In this document: in pieces, positions 46,676 through 56,271 of the stretch | Layout of the letters: the number at the start of each line of letters is the position of its first letter | Numbering within the stretch: position 1 is the first letter of the stretch | DNA from: Lachnospiraceae bacterium | Lineage (GTDB): Bacteria > Bacillota > Clostridia > Lachnospirales > Lachnospiraceae | Direction of reading: 5' to 3' | DNA: 64,000 nt | NCBI GenBank assembly: GCA_015057455.1 | Contig: SVEH01000002.1 | Span: forward strand, 147,690-211,689 | Program-made: the position numbers and the translations under genes | Notes under the pieces: generated by a model | Databases searched by the model: none | The model's input: the letters and a program-made list of their open reading frames with translations, nothing else | Told to the model about the DNA's origin: nothing

Positions 46676-48178
46676 TTATATATTAGTAAGTGCTTCAGTT
46701 TTATCTCTTAAAATATTGAAGATTTCTTTTGTATCTTCAGTTTTCTTTTTATTTTCATCATTTATAGCAAGAGCTTCTTCGGTACTTGCAGATAATTCTT
46801 GTGTGTAAGCAGATAATTGTTCAATGTGTCGAAGAATATCTTCGTTATATTTGACAACTTTTTCAGTACTTGCAAGAACTGTTTTCATATCAGTATCTAA
46901 TTCATTCATATCATTTTCCATAGTGTTAAAATGAATAACAGTATTATCAATAGCTGTGTTTTCTTCATTAATAGATTTAACAACATCTTCAACAACTGAT
47001 TTTGCCTCTATAGCATTTTCCTCAAGAGTAGATACTATTGAAGCAATACTAGCAGTAAGATCTTTTGTTTGATCAGCAAGTTTTCTTATTTCTTCTGCTA
47101 CAACAGCAAAACCTTTACCAGCTTCACCAGCTCTAGCACTTTCAATTGAAGCATTAAGTGATAGAAGGTTTGTTTGACTAGAAATGTCTATAATGCCTTC
47201 TGTAATTAATTTTACTTTATTTGTATTGTCAACAAAGTCATTTATAGTTTTAAGAATATGTGCGTTATATTGCATAAGTTCTTGCGATTTCAATTTTAAT
47301 AATTCTATTAGTTTTTTACTTTCTCCCATTTCTTTAATTGAGATATTTGTCATATTTACTGCATTATTAGTATTATTTTGTACAATATCAATTAAATCAG
47401 TTACCTGTGAAGCCATTAGGGCTTGTTCCTCAACACTTTTTGCATTAGCAACATTACCAGCTGCAATGTCTTTAAATATTTGTAAAGCATTTTCAGTTGA
47501 AGAATCAAGAGCTACCATATAGTCATTACCTATATTCATATCGTTTTGTATATCATTTGCAGTAGATAATACACTGTTTAGAATTCTTTCTATATTTGCC
47601 TGCTCTTCATTGATTTTGTCTACTTTTTGTCTATTCATTTCATTAGATACAGCTGTAATAACAGGAATAATGAATGCAATAGCTAAAGAAACGGCGCCTT
47701 CTAGTATTAAATCATAAACGTAAATATCTCTACCTGATGTCATTTTATTATTTGCAATACACACACCAATGTGTATAAAATTACAAGTACAAACAATTCC
47801 TTGAGTTATAGTTACAAGGTTAATATCAAAGTATAAGAAAAAGAAAAAACCAAATACAAAACCAAATATAAATAGATAGTCAGTTTTATTTATTAGTAAA
47901 GATGTTAAGTAAGCACATGCAAAATGTAATAAAACAATGTATCTGAGTCGCTTGCTATCAGGATGTGTATGAAATTCTCTTAAGATAACAATAAGACCTA
48001 ATAATATTATTGCTGCCATTAAGATTACTTGTGGCAAGGATACAAAGCCTTCAAATAAGCCTATTATTGGAATAAATAGAAAGGCAAACTCCCCAGGCAT
48101 TAGTAATGAAACTAATAGTTGATTAGGTGTTTTGATTTTTTTAGATACGGCAGCAGAAAAACGCTCTGAAATAGTCAT
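46676..48178 (-). CDS. Methyl-accepting chemotaxis protein
   Basis: A 500-residue membrane chemoreceptor. The first 175 residues make about six hydrophobic segments with no large extracellular domain, so the input is likely within or near the membrane. No clear HAMP domain is seen. The long coiled coil carries the conserved hairpin tip ([20 protein letters not shown], about 340-360) that binds CheA/CheW. SD AAAGGAGA lies ahead of the ATG. No che genes are nearby. Confidence 0.92.
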   Translation of the reverse strand: MTISERFSAAVSKKIKTPNQLLVSLLMPGEFAFLFIPIIGLFEGFVSLPQVILMAAIILLGLIVILREFHTHPDSKRLRYIVLLHFACAYLTSLLINKTDYLFIFGFVFGFFFFLYFDINLVTITQGIVCTCNFIHIGVCIANNKMTSGRDIYVYDLILEGAVSLAIAFIIPVITAVSNEMNRQKVDKINEEQANIERILNSVLSTANDIQNDMNIGNDYMVALDSSTENALQIFKDIAAGNVANAKSVEEQALMASQVTDLIDIVQNNTNNAVNMTNISIKEMGESKKLIELLKLKSQELMQYNAHILKTINDFVDNTNKVKLITEGIIDISSQTNLLSLNASIESARAGEAGKGFAVVAEEIRKLADQTKDLTASIASIVSTLEENAIEAKSVVEDVVKSINEENTAIDNTVIHFNTMENDMNELDTDMKTVLASTEKVVKYNEDILRHIEQLSAYTQELSASTEEALAINDENKKKTEDTKEIFNILRDKTEALTNI

Positions 48179-48439
48179 AAGAATTCTCCTTTGTCATTTA
48201 TTATATTATTTTTATGTTCAAAATTTTATAATAAACAAATACAAAATTTGTTTATACATATACGCATATATAATCGGCAAAGATTAAATGTATAATTATA
48301 GATTAATTTCACATAATATAAATATATTATATAGTGTAAATAAGAATAGATAAATTATTACATATGGAATGCTTAATGGTTTAATACATATTCATATGGT
48401 GGAATGTAAAAGATTAAGATTTTAGGGAGTGAGAATATA

Positions 48440-49072
48440 ATGGAAAATACACCAATTTATATAAAAATAAATGAAAAGATAGCGGTGACAAATCCTAAGA
48501 TATATATTAAGGATGTAGCTAAAGTTTATTGTAGAGATAATACAATAGCAAAGAAAGTGCAAAATATTGTGATTGGAACAATTATGGAGGATGAAAATAC
48601 GAAGATTGTTTATTCAATTATGTATGTAATTGATAAGATTACAAGAGAATTTCCTAATACCCATATAGTTAATATGGGGGAAGAAGATTTTGTTGTTGAA
48701 TATTTAGTTAAACCTAAATTTAGGAAATGTGCAAAATGCATGAAAATAATAAAACTAATTATATTATCATTAATAGTTTTCTTTGGAGCGGGATTTACAA
48801 TTATGACATTTAATTCTGATGTAGATGTAGCCCATGTTTTTGATAAGGTAAATAAGCTTGTATTAGGAGAAAGGAAAGGACATAAGGTAATTGAAATTGC
48901 ATATAGTGTAGGTATAGGTATTGGAATATTGTTGTTTTTTAATCATTTTTCTAGAAGAAAAGCAAATAAACAACCATCACCCATACATGTAGAAATGAGA
49001 ACTTATGAAAAGGATGTTAGTACAGCTATTATACAAGATGCATCAAGACAAGGAGCCATAAAGGATATATAA
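48440..49072 (+). CDS. spoVAA: Stage V sporulation protein AA
   Basis: 210 residues. The N-terminal beta-rich cytosolic domain (YIKINEKIAVTNPKIYIKDV) and two C-terminal membrane helices match SpoVAA. SpoVA proteins form the channel for dipicolinic acid in spore inner membranes, used in sporulation and germination. First gene of the spoVA set; spoVAB follows after 39 bp. SD AGGGAGTGAG. A forespore sigma-G promoter is expected, but none could be fixed with confidence. Confidence 0.88.
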   Translation: MENTPIYIKINEKIAVTNPKIYIKDVAKVYCRDNTIAKKVQNIVIGTIMEDENTKIVYSIMYVIDKITREFPNTHIVNMGEEDFVVEYLVKPKFRKCAKCMKIIKLIILSLIVFFGAGFTIMTFNSDVDVAHVFDKVNKLVLGERKGHKVIEIAYSVGIGIGILLFFNHFSRRKANKQPSPIHVEMRTYEKDVSTAIIQDASRQGAIKDI

Positions 49073-49111
49073 ATGTATGGTTAATTTAAAAATATCTGAA
49101 AGGAGCACAAT

Positions 49112-49528
49112 ATGACAATAATAAAATATGTAATAATTACATTTATAGGACTAGCATCTGGAATTGTTGTTTCTTCAGCGGTATTTGCATTTATTGTAGC
49201 TCTAGGGGCAGTTAATAAGACCGCTAGTATAATGGGAAGAGCTGATAGGGTACAATGGCTTGAATGGATGGTTATTTTAGGTGCCAGTATATTTAATGTA
49301 GTATATTTATTTATTGAAAGTTTATTAGGGGGATATGTTTTTATTATAATTATGGGGCTTTTTTTTGGAATATTTACAGGGATCATGGCTATGGCTCTTG
49401 CAGAAATAACACGAGTACTGCCAATACTTTATATGAGGGTAAATCTAAAAAAAGGCTTGGTATATATTGTTATTGCAACAGTATTAGGAAAAGTAATAGG
49501 AAGTGTTTTTGGTTTATGCTATAAATAG
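49112..49528 (+). CDS. spoVAB: Stage V sporulation protein AB
   Basis: A 138-residue polytopic membrane protein with about four hydrophobic segments (VIITFIGLASGIVVSSAVFA at the start, FGIFTGIMAMALAEITRVLPIL in the middle), matching SpoVAB by sequence pattern and position between AA and AC. AAAGGAG precedes the ATG. Confidence 0.88.
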   Translation: MTIIKYVIITFIGLASGIVVSSAVFAFIVALGAVNKTASIMGRADRVQWLEWMVILGASIFNVVYLFIESLLGGYVFIIIMGLFFGIFTGIMAMALAEITRVLPILYMRVNLKKGLVYIVIATVLGKVIGSVFGLCYK

Positions 49529-49564
49529 AAGGTAATAGTAAATAATAGTGGAGGAAAGATAAAT

Positions 49565-50053
49565 ATGAATAATAATGTGGAAATTAAAGATGTATTAAAA
49601 GAAAATGATCCTACAAAAAGGGATAAAAAATATAATGATTATGTAAAGAAAGTAACACCAACTCATAATTTTGCTCAAAATATACTTAGAGCCTATGTTG
49701 TGGGTGGTGGGATATGTGTTTTAGGACAACTCTTAACTAATATGTATATGAATATGGGAGCTAGTGAAGAAAATGCCAAGTTATATAATATAATATCATT
49801 AATAGGATTAAGCGTAATATTTACTGGATTTGGTTGGTATTCTAAGTTTGCTAATTATGCCGGTGCGGGAACTTTAGTGCCAATAACAGGCTTTGCTAAT
49901 TCGGTAGCATCGGCAGCGATTGAATTTAAAAGAGAAGGACAGGTATTTGGTATCGGATGTAGAATATTCTCTATTGCAGGGCCTGTTATATTGTATGGAG
50001 TATTTGCTAGCTGGATATTGGGAGTTGTTTATTGGATTATCAATATGTTTTAA
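49565..50053 (+). CDS. spoVAC: Stage V sporulation protein AC
   Basis: A 162-residue membrane protein, a mechanosensitive-type channel component for dipicolinic acid in Bacillus. The family pattern includes YNDYVKKVTP near the N-terminus, YVVGGGICVLGQLL and TLVPITGFANSVASAAIEFK. GGAGG precedes the ATG. spoVAD would normally follow directly, but here it lies 4.4 kb away beyond two unrelated genes. Confidence 0.92.
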   Translation: MNNNVEIKDVLKENDPTKRDKKYNDYVKKVTPTHNFAQNILRAYVVGGGICVLGQLLTNMYMNMGASEENAKLYNIISLIGLSVIFTGFGWYSKFANYAGAGTLVPITGFANSVASAAIEFKREGQVFGIGCRIFSIAGPVILYGVFASWILGVVYWIINMF

Positions 50054-50269
50054 TATGTTTGATATATAATTGACCTAGCTTTAATTTGGAAAATATTAAT
50101 TTATAAGTACGTAGAATAGTTAACATTTAAAATGTAATATAAAGGATTGAATTTTTAATTTGATGTAATGTATTTTACAAAATTTGTTAAATTTACCCTT
50201 GTTTTTTTGACATAATAGTGGTTAAATAGATATGGTGTAGAATTTTATTTAGATTAAGGAGAATAACAT

Positions 50270-52903
50270 ATGAGTAAGGATATTATGTTATCAGTTATCT
50301 ATTTGCCAATAGAAGAAGAAACTCAGACAAGACAGATGTTGTCTAATCAAACTATGCGTGGCATTGAGATAGTGGAATTGAAAGATTGTAGCGAATTAGA
50401 GATGCTTTATAAATTTAAAGATGTAATGCCTCAAGTTAATGGTAAGTATGTTACTATCGTATGTGAAGGCGATGAATTTGATGATACTTATTTTGAGAAG
50501 GTAATTAACCGTATGGAGAAGAGGAAAGCTCGTGTTGCGGTAACAAATCAGATTCAGAAAGATATTTATAAGAGAGTACCAGACCCTTGCGTATTTAATA
50601 TGGAAAGATACAAAACATCCTTTGTAGACGCCCACAAAGAATATGTGTGTCCAATTAATTTGAATGGTACAATTGTTGAAAGAAAATTATTTGATGAATA
50701 TAAATTAAGAGACAAAGGAATTGAGACACAAAAGGATTTCTTTATTAGAATGTTTATAAAAGAGAAGAAATATTTATATATACCTAATTATAGTTATGCG
50801 TACTATGTATGTAGAGATGATGGATTTAAGTATTTTACAGGAATGGTTGAGAGAGACTGGTATTTTAAGTCTTTTGAAGAATTCTTGCTTCCATTTTTAG
50901 AAGAGGTTAAGAAAGATGGGAAAGTACCTAAGTTTATACAATACATAGCTATGTATATGATTAATAGTCGTTTTGAAGCTAATTCTAACAATAGAAATAA
51001 GCATATAATTGAAGGAAAAGAAGAAGTAGATGAATTCCTAAAATTGTGTAATAAAGTTATGAAGTATGTAGATTACAATGTTTTATTAAATGTAGATAGT
51101 CTAGCTATACATACATCAGTAACTGACCTTAAGAAATTATTTGTACAGATAAAGGAATGGGACTTTTCATTACAATTTGACTATATGCAGAATGACAAGG
51201 GAGTTTCACTTGTTTATAAGAATTATGTGATTGCTAGCAGTGATACTATGTCAGTTAATATCCAATTAATTGATTATATAGATGGTAAATGGAAAATTGA
51301 TTTTTCTGTTCCAAGTTATTTTTCAACAGATGATGTAAGATATTTTGTTATGTTAGATGATAAGGAATATGAAGTAGAGTATGATGGCAGATATTCTTTA
51401 ACTAAGTATTTTGGCGAATCAGCATATAAAAGAGTTACAGGTAAGTGTTATGTTGATTTAGATCCAGAAGGAAGTAAACAACTTTTACGTTTCTTTGTTG
51501 AATATAAAGGTACTAGATATAAGCTTTCATATGAGTTTAAATCACATACATCAAGATTATCAGGTAAACCAAGGTTTTCATATTGGAACTTTAATAAATA
51601 CACAGCATATTTGGAGAATGGTAAGGAAATTGCTATACAGAGAAGAAAAGCATCTACCACTGCGTATAGAGAGTTTAGATGCTTGTTAGAGATGCTTATG
51701 ACTAGAAGAAAGACAGTGTATATACTTCTTTTAATTAGATTAGCATATTTGGCAACAAGACCATTTTATAAGAAAAAGACTATATGGATGTTCTATGATA
51801 AATTATATAAAGGTGGAGATTCATCAGAATATTTATATAAGTATTGTAAGGCTCAAAAGGATAAGATTAAGAATTACTATATTCTAGATAGAAAAAGTGC
51901 AGATTATAAGAGAATGAAAAAAGAAGGTTATAGACCTATTATAAGAAATTCACCTAAGCACTATTTAACATTTATGAATGCATCTATGATGATAGTGTCT
52001 AATTCTACTGTATTTGCATTTCATAATTTAAGCTTAGCTAATTCTGCATATTTAAAAGGATTTATAGATTTCCATGTATGTTGTGTACAACATGGATTAT
52101 CCATTCAAAAGATAGCTATAGCTCAACAAAGATTAAGAGATAATACAAGATTATATTTTTGTGCATCTAAGTATGAGATAGAGAACTTGTCAAAACCAGT
52201 ATATGACTATGAAGGTTCAGATGCGTTGAAACTTACAGGTGTACCTAGATATGATGGTCTTATTAATGAAGATAAGAAACAGATATTGCTTGCACCTACA
52301 TGGAGAATGCAATCAGCACTTTTAGTTTCTAGAAATGAAGGACTTCAAAGAGATTATAATCCTCATTTCAAAGAGTCAGAGTATTATAAAGTATATAATA
52401 GCTTAATAAATGATAAGAGACTTATTAGTGCGGCCAAGGAATATGGTTATAGAATTCACTATGTACTACATCCAATTGTTAGTACACAAAGTGAGGATTT
52501 TGATAAGAATGATTATGTAGATATTATTCCTTCTGTAGGAGATATGAGTTATGAAAAAGAATTTAGAGAGTCTAGTTTAATGGTAACAGATTTCTCAGGG
52601 GTTCAATTTGACTTTGCATATATGAGAAAACCAGTAGTATATTTACATCATAAAGATATACCACAACATTATGAAGAAGGCACATTTATGTACGATACTA
52701 TGGGATTTGGTGAGATATGTCATGATAACGAAGAGTTAATTGATTTATTAGTTGAATATATGAAGGACAGTTGTAAAATGAAAGATGAGTATAGAAGACG
52801 AGCAGACGACTTCTTCTGTTATAGTGATAGAAACAATTGTGAACGTATATATGCAGAAATGATAAAATATCAAAATAACCTTTGGGATAGCGCAAAGAAA
52901 TAA
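50270..52903 (+). CDS. TagF/TagB-like CDP-glycerol glycerophosphotransferase
   Basis: 877 residues. The C-terminal part (about 500-870) is a Glyphos_transf (PF04464) domain that adds glycerol- or ribitol-phosphate units to teichoic-type polymers: KTIWMFYDKLYKGGDSSEYL, CCVQHGLSI, LLAPTWRMQS, YVLHPI, VTDFSGVQFDFAYM, PVVYL. The first 300 residues resemble a decayed GT-A glycosyltransferase fold (VIYLPIEEETQ, CEGDEFDDTYFEKV), as in bifunctional TagF-like proteins. No signal peptide; acts at the inner membrane face. It sits between spoVAC and spoVAD with an acyltransferase, suggesting cell-surface polymer decoration. Confidence 0.85.
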   Translation: MSKDIMLSVIYLPIEEETQTRQMLSNQTMRGIEIVELKDCSELEMLYKFKDVMPQVNGKYVTIVCEGDEFDDTYFEKVINRMEKRKARVAVTNQIQKDIYKRVPDPCVFNMERYKTSFVDAHKEYVCPINLNGTIVERKLFDEYKLRDKGIETQKDFFIRMFIKEKKYLYIPNYSYAYYVCRDDGFKYFTGMVERDWYFKSFEEFLLPFLEEVKKDGKVPKFIQYIAMYMINSRFEANSNNRNKHIIEGKEEVDEFLKLCNKVMKYVDYNVLLNVDSLAIHTSVTDLKKLFVQIKEWDFSLQFDYMQNDKGVSLVYKNYVIASSDTMSVNIQLIDYIDGKWKIDFSVPSYFSTDDVRYFVMLDDKEYEVEYDGRYSLTKYFGESAYKRVTGKCYVDLDPEGSKQLLRFFVEYKGTRYKLSYEFKSHTSRLSGKPRFSYWNFNKYTAYLENGKEIAIQRRKASTTAYREFRCLLEMLMTRRKTVYILLLIRLAYLATRPFYKKKTIWMFYDKLYKGGDSSEYLYKYCKAQKDKIKNYYILDRKSADYKRMKKEGYRPIIRNSPKHYLTFMNASMMIVSNSTVFAFHNLSLANSAYLKGFIDFHVCCVQHGLSIQKIAIAQQRLRDNTRLYFCASKYEIENLSKPVYDYEGSDALKLTGVPRYDGLINEDKKQILLAPTWRMQSALLVSRNEGLQRDYNPHFKESEYYKVYNSLINDKRLISAAKEYGYRIHYVLHPIVSTQSEDFDKNDYVDIIPSVGDMSYEKEFRESSLMVTDFSGVQFDFAYMRKPVVYLHHKDIPQHYEEGTFMYDTMGFGEICHDNEELIDLLVEYMKDSCKMKDEYRRRADDFFCYSDRNNCERIYAEMIKYQNNLWDSAKK

Positions 52904-52947
52904 GCATAAATAAATGGGGCTTTGAAAACCCCATTTATTTATGCTTA
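52901..52947. terminator. Bidirectional terminator inside the spoVA interruption
   Basis: A perfect 19-bp stem (52901-52919 with 52929-52947) whose left arm contains the stop codon of the transferase. It blocks read-through from spoVAA-AC and the transferase toward spoVAD. Confidence 0.92.
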
Positions 52948-52956
52948 TTGTTATAT

Positions 52957-54126
52957 TTAAGCTTGTTCTCTATTCTTATTTGAAATAGTAATATTATTAG
53001 AAGAATTAGCTATTAGATTTTTTTTTTGACGTGCTCTATTATAGAGAGCGCCTACAGCTTTAAATAAATAGATTCTTCCAAATTCAACTAACATACAACC
53101 AAAATAAACTATACTACATACAAGAAGAATCTTGATTGGGAACTTCCATGTTGAATAAAATCCATCTTGGTGTGTAAAAACTAACCAATCTTTCCAAATA
53201 ATACGTCTAAATTGTGGCTGTTCATGAATCATATAAATACCAAGGTTAGTTGCAGCCATTGCATTAATTACACGTGATTGAATCTTTAAGTTCTTGAAGA
53301 ATATAATAAAGAATATACATTGAATTAATACTATTAAGTTATCATTAAAAGGAACAACTCTCTTGTAATCTTCATATATAAAACATAATCCAGTATTAAA
53401 TACACCTAAACCAATGAAAGCTGCAAGGTTATGCCAGTTTTTCTTAAATGGTTCTTTAAAGTGTAATCTTAAATATCCACCTATTATGTAAGCGAATAAA
53501 AAGTCATAATATGACTTACCACCTTCAGTAGTAAATACTTTAATTGTTTGGAAAACTCCACTAGTAAGTGGAAGTTTACTTAATGGTTGCCATATACAGA
53601 ACATAAATCCTAATATTCCAAGTAAAGTAAGGTATTCTTGTTTGCTAATTTTTTGTAGTACCATATTAAGATATGGAGTAACAATCAATACCATTATGTA
53701 CAATGTTAGGAAATACCATGTTCTATGTGTAAATGGAACAAATGCTGATATTAAATCACTTTTACCATAAGTAGTAAATACTTCAAAATCTGATACTCTA
53801 TCAACAATTAATGCAGCTATATGCAAGAATATTGAATAGAAAATCATTGGTAAATATAATGATTTAATCTTTGGGAAAGTTTGCTTGACAGTTTGTTGTT
53901 TAGTTACTGTAAAGTATCCCATAATCATAATAAGTAGTAGAACTGGACCTCTACACATAAGCCATATTAAGTAGAATAAAAATTCGTGAATGCCACCAGC
54001 TGCTTTAGAAGCGCCTGCATAATTACCATATGTACATACATGTAAGAAAACGATCTGGAACATAATAATCATACGTCCAAGTTCTAGACCAGACTCTCTT
54101 ACCTTCTTAGTTGGTGTTGTGCTCAT
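52957..54126 (-). CDS. Acyltransferase 3 family membrane protein
   Basis: 389 residues with about ten membrane helices. The N-terminal ELGRMIIMFQIVFLHVCTYG carries the conserved His of the family, and HRTWYFLTLYIMVLIVTPYL is the typical middle motif. Such proteins O-acetylate or succinylate cell-surface sugars. It faces the TagF-like gene tail to tail and is divergent from spoVAD. It has no link to sporulation that can be seen. Confidence 0.88.
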   Translation of the reverse strand: MSTTPTKKVRESGLELGRMIIMFQIVFLHVCTYGNYAGASKAAGGIHEFLFYLIWLMCRGPVLLLIMIMGYFTVTKQQTVKQTFPKIKSLYLPMIFYSIFLHIAALIVDRVSDFEVFTTYGKSDLISAFVPFTHRTWYFLTLYIMVLIVTPYLNMVLQKISKQEYLTLLGILGFMFCIWQPLSKLPLTSGVFQTIKVFTTEGGKSYYDFLFAYIIGGYLRLHFKEPFKKNWHNLAAFIGLGVFNTGLCFIYEDYKRVVPFNDNLIVLIQCIFFIIFFKNLKIQSRVINAMAATNLGIYMIHEQPQFRRIIWKDWLVFTHQDGFYSTWKFPIKILLVCSIVYFGCMLVEFGRIYLFKAVGALYNRARQKKNLIANSSNNITISNKNREQA

Positions 54127-54473
54127 CTCCTAAACCTCCTAATGTAAATAATAAAGATGTGTTATCACACTCTAACATTGTAAATGATACCATACTTTTT
54201 ATTGAAATAAAAGTAAAAAGTTGTAAAAAATCAAAGAATTTTTTAAATAATTGAAAATAAGAATATGCTAGAGTTAAAAATTATTTTAAACAATTAAAAA
54301 GTGCAAAAATAGAAGGTAAATATAAGATTGAATTTTAACGGTAAAATGTAAAAAGTAGTATATAAAATTTTAAAAATGGGTACATTAAAAGTAGATTATT
54401 GATAGATGATAAAAAGTTTAAATATGAATTAGATTGTAGTTAGAATATGGATTATAGAAAGAGAGGAAAGTAT
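54127..54473. other. Divergent region between acyltransferase 3 and spoVAD
   Basis: AT-rich without ORFs. Because of the terminator at 52901 and the opposing acyltransferase gene, a separate promoter for spoVAD-AE must lie here, but I could not define its boxes. A sigma-G site is expected from the known biology. Confidence 0.45.
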
Positions 54474-55493
54474 ATGGAGGAGCAAAAAAGAGGTTGTGCT
54501 AGTATAGTATTTAATAATCCAGTATATGTACATGAGTATGCTTCAATAGTAGGAAAAAAAGAAGGTAAGGGACCATTAGGACAATTTTTTGATTTTATAG
54601 AAGAAGATGAATTATTTGGCGAAAAATCGTGGGAGAAAGCAGAAAGTAAAATGCAACAAAGAATGTTAAATATTTTATTTGATAAAGCAAAGTTAAAGCC
54701 CAGTGATATAAGATATATGTGCGGAGGAGATTTGTTAGGTCAACTTATAGCAACAACCTTTGGTGTTAAGGAATTTAATATACCTATATTCGGATTGTAT
54801 GGTGCATGCTCAACAATGGGGGAATCTATATCTATTGCATCAATGTTGATAAATGGTGGGTATGCTAATAACATAATAGCATTTACATCTAGTCACTATG
54901 CTGGAGCAGAGAAGAATTATAGATTCCCATTAGATTATGGAAATCAAAAACCACTTGCAGCAACAACAACGGTAACAGGAGCAGGCGGTGTAGTGTTAAG
55001 TAATAAAAATAATAATAAAGGAATTAGAGTAAAGGGAATTACTACAGGAAAAATAGTTGATTATGGCGTGAAAGATTCAATGAACATGGGGGCATGTATG
55101 GCACCAGCTGCAGCAGATGTTATATACAATAATTTTAAAGATTTATCAGTAGATGCAGATTATTATGATCAAATAATAACAGGAGATTTAGGAAATGTGG
55201 GAAAAGAAATATTATTAGATATAATGGATAAGAAGGGATATGGAATAAAGGGGAAATATATGGATTGTGGTATTGAAATATATTATTCAGATATACAAGG
55301 TACATTATCTGGAGGAAGTGGTTGTGGATGTAGTGCAGTAACTTTATGCGGTTATATTTTTGATAAAATGAAAAAGAAGCAGTGGAATAGAATTTTGTTC
55401 GTACCAACGGGAGCATTGCTATCTCCAGTTAGTTTTAATGAAGGTGAATCAGTACCAGGAATAGCACATGGTGTTATATTTGAAAATTGCTAG
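54474..55493 (+). CDS. spoVAD: Stage V sporulation protein AD
   Basis: Thiolase-fold protein that binds dipicolinic acid in the SpoVA complex. ATG 54474 (GAGGAAAG upstream) gives 339 residues, the family length, rather than 54447. Motifs seen: IYGACSTMGESISIASMLI, ATTTVTGAGGVVLS, ITGDLGNVGKEIL and GSGCGCSAVTLCGYI. spoVAE follows after 37 bp. Confidence 0.95.
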   Translation: MEEQKRGCASIVFNNPVYVHEYASIVGKKEGKGPLGQFFDFIEEDELFGEKSWEKAESKMQQRMLNILFDKAKLKPSDIRYMCGGDLLGQLIATTFGVKEFNIPIFGLYGACSTMGESISIASMLINGGYANNIIAFTSSHYAGAEKNYRFPLDYGNQKPLAATTTVTGAGGVVLSNKNNNKGIRVKGITTGKIVDYGVKDSMNMGACMAPAAADVIYNNFKDLSVDADYYDQIITGDLGNVGKEILLDIMDKKGYGIKGKYMDCGIEIYYSDIQGTLSGGSGCGCSAVTLCGYIFDKMKKKQWNRILFVPTGALLSPVSFNEGESVPGIAHGVIFENC

Positions 55494-55530
55494 GAAGTAT
55501 TAATATAAGGTTAAGGATAGGAGAAAAGAA

Positions 55531-55887
55531 ATGGAATTATTAAAAGTATTTTTGGTTGGTGGTGCCATATGTGCAATCGTGCAAATATTTATGGAAAAAA
55601 CAAAGCTTATGCCAGGAAGAATAATGGTAATGCTAGTATGTTTAGGAAGTTTACTAGGTGCAATAGGATTATATAAACCCTTTAATGAATGGGCAAAGGC
55701 AGGAGCAAGTGTTCCACTAATAGGATTTGGTAATACATTATATGAAGGGGTAAAAGAAAGTGTAGATAAAGAAGGATTTATAGGACTTTTTAAAGGTGGA
55801 TTGACTAATAGTGCGGTGGGAATAAGTGCAGCCTTGATATTTGGATATATAGCATCATTAATATTCAATCCTAAAGTTAAAAATTAA
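55531..55887 (+). CDS. spoVAE: Stage V sporulation protein AE
   Basis: A 118-residue membrane protein with the SpoVAE(b) pattern: FLVGGAICAIVQIFME, GKAGASVPLIGFGNTL-like (WAKAGASVPLIGFGNTLYEG), and the C-terminal helix GISAALIFGYIASLIF. Last gene of the split spoVA set. SD AGGAGAA. Confidence 0.93.
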   Translation: MELLKVFLVGGAICAIVQIFMEKTKLMPGRIMVMLVCLGSLLGAIGLYKPFNEWAKAGASVPLIGFGNTLYEGVKESVDKEGFIGLFKGGLTNSAVGISAALIFGYIASLIFNPKVKN

Positions 55888-56024
55888 CGGTTGAGGTTAT
55901 CTTGACTCAAAATAACATATAGAAAAAATGTAGTTGTGGAGATATTTAAGTAAAGGTTTTTGAGAGACAATAAAGATAACAATAAAGTATATATATACGT
56001 TTATATAATATATTGCATGCAAAG

Positions 56025-56066
56025 GAAACTGTAGGAAGATGGTATGGATCATTTTTCTGCAGTTTC
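56025..56066 (+). terminator. Probable terminator of spoVAD-AE
   Basis: A 10-bp stem with one G-U pair (56025-56034 with 56057-56066). The T-rich stretch that follows is broken by A. Confidence 0.5.
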
Positions 56067-56197
56067 TATTATTTATTTGCTTATATTATATATGTAAGAT
56101 AATGGGATTTTGAGTGATAATTAAGAAAGTGAGTTGGAGATATTACAAAGATATTACAGAGATGTTTCTAAAAACTTTCTAAAGTATTAAAAAACAC

Positions 56198-56226
56198 TTC
56201 ATAATTATATAATTGTATGGTATAAT
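56198..56226 (+). promoter_or_regulatory. Promoter of the VWA surface protein
   Basis: TTCATA (56198-56203), 17-bp spacer, TATAAT (56221-56226), 45 bp before the ATG. Confidence 0.6.
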
Positions 56227-56271
56227 AATAATATGATTATGAACGGAGAAGTATAATAGGGGGTTTTTATT

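Larger units (their letters stand above)
55888..56271. other. Intergenic region between spoVAE and the VWA gene
   Basis: It holds a terminator-like hairpin (GAAACTGTAG at 56025-56034 with 56057-56066) for spoVA, and the VWA promoter TTCATA (56198-56203), 17-bp spacer, TATAAT (56221-56226). Nothing else recognised. Confidence 0.6.
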
